This document shows positions 57,835 through 64,000 of a DNA stretch of 64,000 nucleotides, piece after piece. This DNA comes from Lanius collurio. Its lineage: Eukaryota > Chordata > Aves > Passeriformes > Laniidae. Every line of letters begins with the position of its first letter. The stretch's first letter is position 1. The notes below the pieces were generated by a model that worked only from the letters and a program-made list of their open reading frames with translations, ran no database searches and was not told where the DNA came from. The stretch is taken from assembly GCA_020086605.1 (NCBI GenBank), contig JACBWW010000088.1:1072077-1136076 (forward strand). The letters are read 5' to 3'. The position numbers and the translations under genes are program-made.

Positions 57835-58126
57835 TTGCACAAGGGCTGGAGGGACAGGACACAGGGAATGGCTTCCCAGTGTCAGAGGGCAGAGCTGGAT
57901 GGGATATTGGGAAGGAATTGTTCCCTGGGAGGGTGGGCAGGCCCTGGCACAGGGTGCCCAGAGCAGCTGTGGCTGCCCCTGGATCCCTGGCAGTGCCCAA
58001 GGCCAGGCTGGACATTGGGGCTGGGAGCAGCCTGGGACAGTGGGAGGTGTCCCTGCCATGGCAGGGGTGGCACTGGATAGGCTTTAAGGTCCTTACAACC
58101 CAACCCATTCCATGATTCCCTTTGCA
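57835..58126 (+). mobile_element. CR1 retrotransposon, 5'-truncated
   Basis: Sense orientation: AGGCCAGGCTGGACATTGGG, GGTGTCCCTGCCATGGCAGG, CTTTAAGGTCC, then the 3' terminus ending ATTCCATGATTCC. Lies in the gap between the two converging genes. Its open frames on both strands are remnants or chance. Confidence 0.93.
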
Positions 58127-60464
58127 CAGGACCATGAACACTCCTTGCTGACAGCAAATGTGGATGTGCTTCTCCCGTGTCAGAGCAGCAGCTGATACCA
58201 TTTCACTGTGTGGAGCACAGTGTCTTGCTAGACCTGAAGCCATCCCAGATGACTGCACGTGAAATGCAGATCTGCCAGGGAATTTCAGGTGTGCAATGTC
58301 CCTATTCCCTTCTGGAACATTGGAAGTCATGAACAAAATCACACTGTGTGTAGTTAAAACTTTGTTTTTCCTGAGCTGCCATAAATTACCATTGTAACAG
58401 TTCCTTGGTAGATGTGTGGTGGATGTGCTGCAGATCATTTGAATGATCCATATCCCATCTTAACCAGGAAGGGGAATTTCTCAGCCACTGCTGTGCTTGG
58501 AAGGAAGAAAGGCCATGTGCTCTCTTGGTGCTCTGGCAGCAGGAGGCACCTATGAACCCAAGCAACAATTCTCTTAAAATCCACCCTGTTTGTCTTGTGG
58601 CCAGGAGGGAGGTTGATCAGTCTGATCCCAAACTTCCCTGGATGCGGTAGCTTGTAGGCTTCGTGTGAGAAGAGGAATATCCCATGGGACAGCGATATCA
58701 TACTTGGATTGTTTTGCCTTTGAGCCTAGTGATGCCCACGTATGTTGCCTCTTCCAGATGTGATTGTGAGCTGGGGTCTGATTCCTGCAGCTGGAGGTGC
58801 AGACACAAAGTAGGGGTCTGGGCTAGGTTTGAGCTACGCTGAGATTCTAAATTAATTCTATTAATTCACGAGGATTTCTACCTCAGCAACCAAATTCACC
58901 TCTAAACCAAATTCACCCCCAGCTCAGTTGGCCTGAACCTTCTGGCACTGAAGCAGCGAGTGGATCCAGGCATGGAAATGTCAAACTGGGAAAACAGGTC
59001 TGTTGGGACGACTCAGGCACGCACCAGGGAAGCGCTCTCGTTTTCCCCAGGGTACTCCGGGAGCTGGGAGCTGGCTCCTGCCAGGAGGAGCTGGAGGGAC
59101 AGCACGGGGCTCTCTGCCAGGTCAAGGAGGATGAACCGATGCAATGCAGCCCGGGCCGGCTTTGTTGCCCGCAGCAGGGAGCCACCGCGGATCAGCCCAG
59201 CCCAGGTGAGCTTGGAGTGCCGGTTTTCCCCGAGAGAGGATTGAATTGAAAGAAGGGAACAATGCCCAGCCCCTGCAAAGGCTGCAGCAGCAGCAGAGCT
59301 GGGGCTCGTTCCCCCCGCTGAGAACTCACCGGGCTTGGCTCAGATAACGCCCAGGCAGACGGATCCGTGCTGCTGGAAGCTGCTCTATCCCTGGAGTGGG
59401 AGGCGGATGTGGCGGGGAGCCAGCGTTTATTGCTTGGCAGCATAAACAAAACAGCTGCTGCTGCTCAAACGGCCCTGAATGAAACCTCCACTCCGCGGAC
59501 TCGCTGAGCACAGTCGGACTCTGTCCAGCCCTCAGGAGTAGCTGGAGATGTAACAAAGGTGAAGCAGCTCCGGAGACACTTCCAGACAGCTGCTGGTCCC
59601 AGCGAAGTCCTGTGCAGTGAGTGGCTTGAGAGGCACAGCCAGGCTGGGAGCTGCTGGATGGTTGGATCCCATGGTCTTAACAGCCTTTTCCCATCAAAAT
59701 GAGTCTGTCTCCCTGCTGCTGTCTGTGGGCTCCAGGCGGGCCGTGGGCTCCTCTCCCTGCAGCCTGACGAGCTCCCGTTGGGTTCAGCCAGCAATGGAGA
59801 GGAGGCACAAAAACGATGGAAAAAGGCCCAACCTGGGGGCTGAAAATGGCAAAAGCACCAGAAAAGGGGGTGGAAAGGGAGCTGGTGCATCTGCTACAGC
59901 CCCCAGCAGCAGGGCAGCTCCCTTCCTTCCCATCCTGCCAGCTCTTGCCTGTGCAAGCAGCTTGGAAGAGTTGTGACATTGATTTATTTAATTCTGAAAT
60001 AATGGATCACACCCAAACCATGCTTCTGTGGTGAGACAGTTGGTTGTACCTTTGGTGCCTGTTTCCTCTGACTCTGCTGGTTCCTGTCTCACCTCTGCCC
60101 CTTAACAGAGCTGTTCTTCCCCAGGAACTGCCTCACCTCACCTGAAGCAGGGCCTGGAGCACACAGCAATTTGGGACAGAAGGACCAGCACTTAATCCCA
60201 TATTTTGGATAGTGAGGAAACCCAACTCCTTGAAGAGTGACCAGGTAAGGGCAGAGAATACCTTAATCTTTATAGTTTTAAAGAGATTTGTGTCTTCTTC
60301 AAAGCTAGAAGGAAGTGTGAGATCTGAGCTTTCTTCGGTCCCAAGTTACAAAGATACAATCTGAGCCCTTGATTTGGACTCAAGCAGGGAACGCTCCTCA
60401 CTGTTCTACTAAATATGGTCTCAACAGTGGGCTGGGAAAATCTGCACCTTAAGCACACAGAGCA
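58127..60464. other. Intergenic, no gene recognised
   Basis: Region between the CR1 copy and the 3' end of the ENC-family gene. GC rises at 59000-59900 with no CpG-island promoter signature and no recognisable protein. Confidence 0.5.
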
Positions 60465-61952
60465 GACAATGGACACAGTGGATTTTATTCAGATTTATTG
60501 AAGCAGCTCCAGGCTGAGTAATAAACACGCAAAACTGCTGTATAAAAAAAGAAATATATGTGCAGAACCAGCCCATGGGCAAAGTACTGTCACATGTTCT
60601 GACAGTCCAGGCAACTGCTTGGGTGCTGTGAGTCCCAGCAGTGCAGTCCAGAGCCTGCAGCTGGTCAGGAGTGTCCTTCCTCCTTTCTAGTATCACTGAA
60701 ACCAAAATAATCCCTCTGGTTCCTGCTCTGAGATCACTCAAGTTAGGAGGAAACTTGGAAACCTTTTGCTGTCTCAAGGGACAGCACAAGCTGTCAGCCC
60801 AAGGAGGTCCCTCTGTCCCCTCCCTGGCCTGACCAAGGATTTGCAGAAGCAATTCAAAGCCAAAACTGTGTTGCCTTGAGCCCTGCTGGTGCTGATGGGA
60901 TCCATGCTGGCACCCAGCTCACAGACTTGCCAGGTGGGAGGAGGTTCTCCTGCTGCCAGTGTGTTCCATCTGGATCCTCAGTCAAGGGAGGCACTGGCAA
61001 AATCAGGTGTGAAGCCTGTGTGCAGAGCAGAGCATTGTGAGACCAGTGCACAGCAACCCCAGCCCCATTCCTCAGGCCTCAAATCCCAGAGAAATCCCAG
61101 CAGTGCCTGCTCATTTCCCTCTACAGACAGGAATTTTCTAAAGGTATCCCTGGCTATTTTATTACAGTAAATGATTTTATTTAGACAGTACAACTCTTGC
61201 AAGGAGAACAGAAAAACCCTGCAGGGTCTGTTATTCACTGGCATCATTTCTGCCAAAAGCTTTTAGAAAGGTTTAATTCCAGTTGCAAATGTTGAAAGTC
61301 AATCTCTGTGTAGCAGGAAAGCAACAGCATGAAAGGGACACCAGGGAATAATTAGAAGCAGAGAAACCCTGTGTTTATACATAGACAAGGCCTGTCTTAT
61401 AAATGCAATTACCCACCATTCTGGGACTAAATCCCAGCTATAATCTTGTTCTGGCACCAGCTCACAGTCCTGGCGTCCCACAAGACATTTGGGTGCCACT
61501 GGTAGATTAAGCGTGGCACCAGGAGGAGGAGGCTGTGCTAAAAGCAGCAACCAGAGCCGGTGGCACCACGGGGTCTGTCCCAGCTCCTGCAGACAGCCTG
61601 CCTGCAAAAACATCAAATCCTCCAGCTTCCTGACCCAGGGACGACACCCAATCCTCACACACGGCATTCCCCAAAATCTTTGCACAGGCCAAGATGCCAG
61701 GTTAAGAGTCTTGCTATTTATACTAATCTTCTCCCTGCAGCGTTTCAGCACCTAGAGAGACCTTCTCTCTCCTGCAGGGCTTTAGATCCCAAACTACCAG
61801 CCTGGAAGTTCTGGAGCTGATGTTCACACAAGGCTGTTCTCTAGGACAACTCCAGTCCAGAGCCACATGCATCTGCCCCTCGAGGTTTAACCTGATGCAG
61901 AGGAGCTCTGGGTTGACCCACAACTATTTACCTTCCAGATCCTCCACCACAC
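60465..61952 (-). other. ENC3: ENC3-type gene 3' untranslated region (predicted)
   Basis: About 1.5 kb between the stop codon and a pair of AATAAA signals on the - strand (60494-60499 and 60484-60489). Earlier - strand AATAAA motifs at 61176 and 61158 offer shorter ends. No coding signal is seen here. Confidence 0.6.
60484..60499 (-). terminator. ENC3: Double polyadenylation signal, ENC3-type gene
   Basis: Two AATAAA hexamers 10 bases apart on the - strand, followed by a T/G-rich stretch (CTGTGTCCATTGTCTGCTCT), the usual downstream element. Confidence 0.6.
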
Positions 61953-63722
61953 TCAGGCTGACAGGTATTTCCAGGTGCTGACAAAGGCGGTGGGGATGAG
62001 GGAATAAGGCACCGTGGTGACACTGCTCCAGGTGTCGGAGGAGGGGTCGTAGCAGTCCAGGGTCTTGCAGCGCTGAGCCCCACAGTAGCCCCCCACCACG
62101 TAGAGCCTGTTCCCCGAGGTAACAGCGCGGCAGCTGATGCGCTTGGCAGTGACATCCCCAAACTTGGACCACTGGAAGGTGTCACTGTGGAAGCGGTAAG
62201 CGGAGCTGGCGGAGAACTCCGTGTCCCCACCGATGACGATGACGTGGCTGCCCACCACGGCAGCGGCCGTGTAGCGCCAGGGCTGGGGGCAGCTGGCAGG
62301 CACTGTCCAGCGGTTCTGGCAGGGGTCAAAGCACTGCACCTTGGGCAGCTTGTTCTGGTTGGCGCTGGTGCCCCCAAAAACAAACAGCTTCATCTTGGCT
62401 CCCACCACAGCAGCGTTGCTCACACCTTCCCGGAGAGGAGCCACCAGGGACCACTTGTCCAGCTGAGGGTCGTAGTGCTCCACTTGCTTGAGGGACACGG
62501 AGGGAGAGGCTGGGAAGGCTCCGCTCATGGCCGTGTGACCACCCACCACGTAGAGGCAGTGGTCCAGCTCGGCGGAGCCGTGGCCAAACCGTGCCACCAG
62601 CATGGGAGCAGCTTTGGCCCACTCGTCGTGGAGGGTGTCATACACCCAGACGTCCCTGGAAGCGCCGTTCTCGGAGCCCTTGCCGCCAGTGATGTAGACC
62701 TTGCAGCCGATGGCGCAGGCACTGCACTCCTTGCGGGGGCTGGGGATGTCAGCACGAGGGATGATCTCGCTGGTTTTATGGTCCAGCATGTAAATCTTGT
62801 CACACATGAAGGTCTGGCCCCCGAGCAGCAGCAGGGCCTGACTGACCTTGCGGGGCCGGGCACAGCACCCCGTGACCAGGCCGTCGTTCTGCAGGATCTT
62901 CATTTTGCATCGCACGGCGTTGGCCACGATCTCCTCCCCCAGCTTGTGGCTGGTCACCAGCTTCTCACAGGCCACCTGCTTCCGCAGGTAGGACTCAGGC
63001 AGCAGGGCCAGGCGGACAGAGCGCAGCAGCTCGGGTAGGACTTCGTGGCGTCGGGGCAAATCATAGCGGATCCAGCCTATAACAGCTTCATAGACCAGCG
63101 TCTCATCCTCTACCTCCAGCTCCTCGCTCTCCACCAGCTCCAGCAGCTTGTCTTTGGGTAGTCGGAGGAAATCTTCAGTCTTGCAGAGCGAGGTGAAGTT
63201 GGCCAAGGCCATCCTCCAGGACAGCTCCAGCAGCCGTTCACAGCAGTGGGCATCGGACAGCAGCAGCATGTTCAGGCAATTCCCAGGGTAGAGATTCTTC
63301 TCCAGAAAGTCAGCCGAAGCATCCCGGATATCCTGGAACTGTAGCATGTCCCCGGCCTCCAGCAGGGACTCTGCATTCTCCTCGTTGATCAGCACCCGGG
63401 CTGAGTAAGCATAGTCCAGCAGCAGCTCCAGCACCTCGGGGTGCAGGGAGTCGTGGAAGTTGACCTCACCATCCCTGCTCTCCTTCAGGCCCCCGCTGAA
63501 CATGGCGTTGAAGTAGCGGCTGCAGGCGGCCAGGACGGCTCGGTGGCAGGGGAAGCTCTGGTTCCCCGCCCGGAGCACCACGTCGGTGAAGAGGTTCTGC
63601 TGGCGGAGCAGGTTCAGTTGGGTGAGGAGGCTGTCGGCGTGGCCCGGTTTGTGGAAGAGGTGGATGTTCATGGAGCCGGAGCTCGAGCGGGATTTCCGGT
63701 TCTCGTGGCTGCTGACGGACAT
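61953..63722 (-). CDS. ENC3: BTB-BACK-Kelch protein, ENC family (ENC3-type)
   Basis: 589 residues in one uninterrupted exon, the same length as ENC1 and KLHL25. The family opening MSVSSHENRKSRSSSGSMNI is present; BTB about 30-145 (LFTDVVLRAGNQSFPCHRAV), BACK about 150-255, then six Kelch repeats from about 295 (LLLLGGQTFMCDKIYMLD, VYITGGKG, LYVVGGH, LFVFGGTS, IVIGGDTEFS, LYVVGGYCG), ending VPYSLIPTAFVSTWKYLSA. Such proteins act as substrate adaptors for CUL3 ubiquitin ligases; ENC1 also binds actin in neurons. BTB and BACK differ from both ENC1 and KLHL25 (for example CCERLLELSWRMALANFTSL), so I assign the third paralogue. It is convergent with ARHGEF18. Confidence 0.85.
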   Translation of the reverse strand: MSVSSHENRKSRSSSGSMNIHLFHKPGHADSLLTQLNLLRQQNLFTDVVLRAGNQSFPCHRAVLAACSRYFNAMFSGGLKESRDGEVNFHDSLHPEVLELLLDYAYSARVLINEENAESLLEAGDMLQFQDIRDASADFLEKNLYPGNCLNMLLLSDAHCCERLLELSWRMALANFTSLCKTEDFLRLPKDKLLELVESEELEVEDETLVYEAVIGWIRYDLPRRHEVLPELLRSVRLALLPESYLRKQVACEKLVTSHKLGEEIVANAVRCKMKILQNDGLVTGCCARPRKVSQALLLLGGQTFMCDKIYMLDHKTSEIIPRADIPSPRKECSACAIGCKVYITGGKGSENGASRDVWVYDTLHDEWAKAAPMLVARFGHGSAELDHCLYVVGGHTAMSGAFPASPSVSLKQVEHYDPQLDKWSLVAPLREGVSNAAVVGAKMKLFVFGGTSANQNKLPKVQCFDPCQNRWTVPASCPQPWRYTAAAVVGSHVIVIGGDTEFSASSAYRFHSDTFQWSKFGDVTAKRISCRAVTSGNRLYVVGGYCGAQRCKTLDCYDPSSDTWSSVTTVPYSLIPTAFVSTWKYLSA

Positions 63723-64000
63723 AGTGCTGAGGCCGCTCTGCGAGGCAAAACCGGCGAGTCAGCACGGGCAGCGCGCTCCCCGGCCCGGCACGGCCGGGGG
63801 TGCAGCGCCGCGGAGAGGAGCGGGAGCGCGGTACCGGCCGGTAACGGGAGCGCGGTTAGGGCGTCCCGCAGCCGCGGGGCACTGACCAAAGCGGAGCACC
63901 GGGAGCTCTCGGACCGAACGCCGGTGCAGCGCACGGCTCCGCCGAGCCTCACGTAGTACCGGGGAGGGGGCGATGTGCGCTCCCGGTGATGCCCGCTCCC
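63723..64000 (-). promoter_or_regulatory. ENC3: ENC3-type gene 5' UTR, splice acceptor and CpG-rich upstream region
   Basis: On the - strand a clear acceptor, TTTTGCCTCGCAG, ends at 63738, so the coding exon begins at 63737, 15 bases before the ATG; ENC genes commonly have a 5' UTR intron here. Beyond it the sequence is CpG-dense to the window edge. Candidate donors for the upstream exon are TTTG/GTCAGT and CTAC/GTGAGG, both between about 63880 and 63960. The promoter may lie partly outside the window. Confidence 0.55.

Noticed and set aside
57809..58438. 209-codon open frame on the - strand
   Set aside because: Mostly CR1 repeat sequence read backwards; no retained reverse transcriptase domain.
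62187..63038. 283-codon open frame on the + strand
   Set aside because: Antisense shadow of the GC-rich ENC-family coding exon; the real protein on the - strand has full domain structure.

Overview
The window looks like avian nuclear DNA. It has large spliced genes with long introns, CpG-island promoters, CR1-type non-LTR retrotransposon tails in both orientations, one LTR-like segment of the kind found in passerine birds, and no bacterial-style operons. Two protein-coding genes face each other tail to tail. I read the exons by eye from splice sites, phase and recalled family sequence; no alignment was run.

The first gene, + strand, 6578 to about 55590, is ARHGEF18 (p114RhoGEF), a Dbl-family exchange factor for RhoA. 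I could place 31 coding exons whose phases all fit. Together they give 4749 nt (1582 residues plus stop), or one residue more through a tandem acceptor at exon 12. The order is a variable N-terminal region, a GEF-H1-type C1 zinc finger, the DH domain, the PH domain, a long charged coiled coil, and a C-terminus ending in EDVIFF. A roughly 4.7 kb 3' UTR follows. The gene appears to have at least three transcription entry points: an upstream one giving the long forms (Met at 6578 or 11759); a CpG island at about 24.2 kb inside a 12.4 kb intron, expected to give the short p114 form (Met at 34745, 1012 residues against about 1015 in human); and a TATA plus initiator promoter at 34365-34395. The last is followed by an ORF that opens with an N-myristoylation consensus and runs in frame through exon 13 into the GEF, giving a predicted 1117-residue form. 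This third form is the most unusual thing in the window.

The second gene, - strand, 63722 to about 60465, is an intronless-CDS BTB-BACK-Kelch protein of 589 residues. It belongs to the ENC family and is best explained as the third paralogue (ENC3), because it departs from both ENC1 and KLHL25 (ENC2). A CpG-rich promoter and 5' UTR lie at the right edge of the window.

Other content: 1-6.5 kb is mostly unassigned sequence with an LTR-like segment (about 1925-2545), an 18-bp triple repeat (4561) and a CR1 fragment (about 3500-3722). A roughly 40-bp minisatellite with about 35 units (22741-24160) abuts the internal CpG island. More CR1 pieces lie at about 14690, 39045 and 57835. The rest of the introns and the 55.6-60.4 kb intergenic stretch show nothing I can support as a gene.
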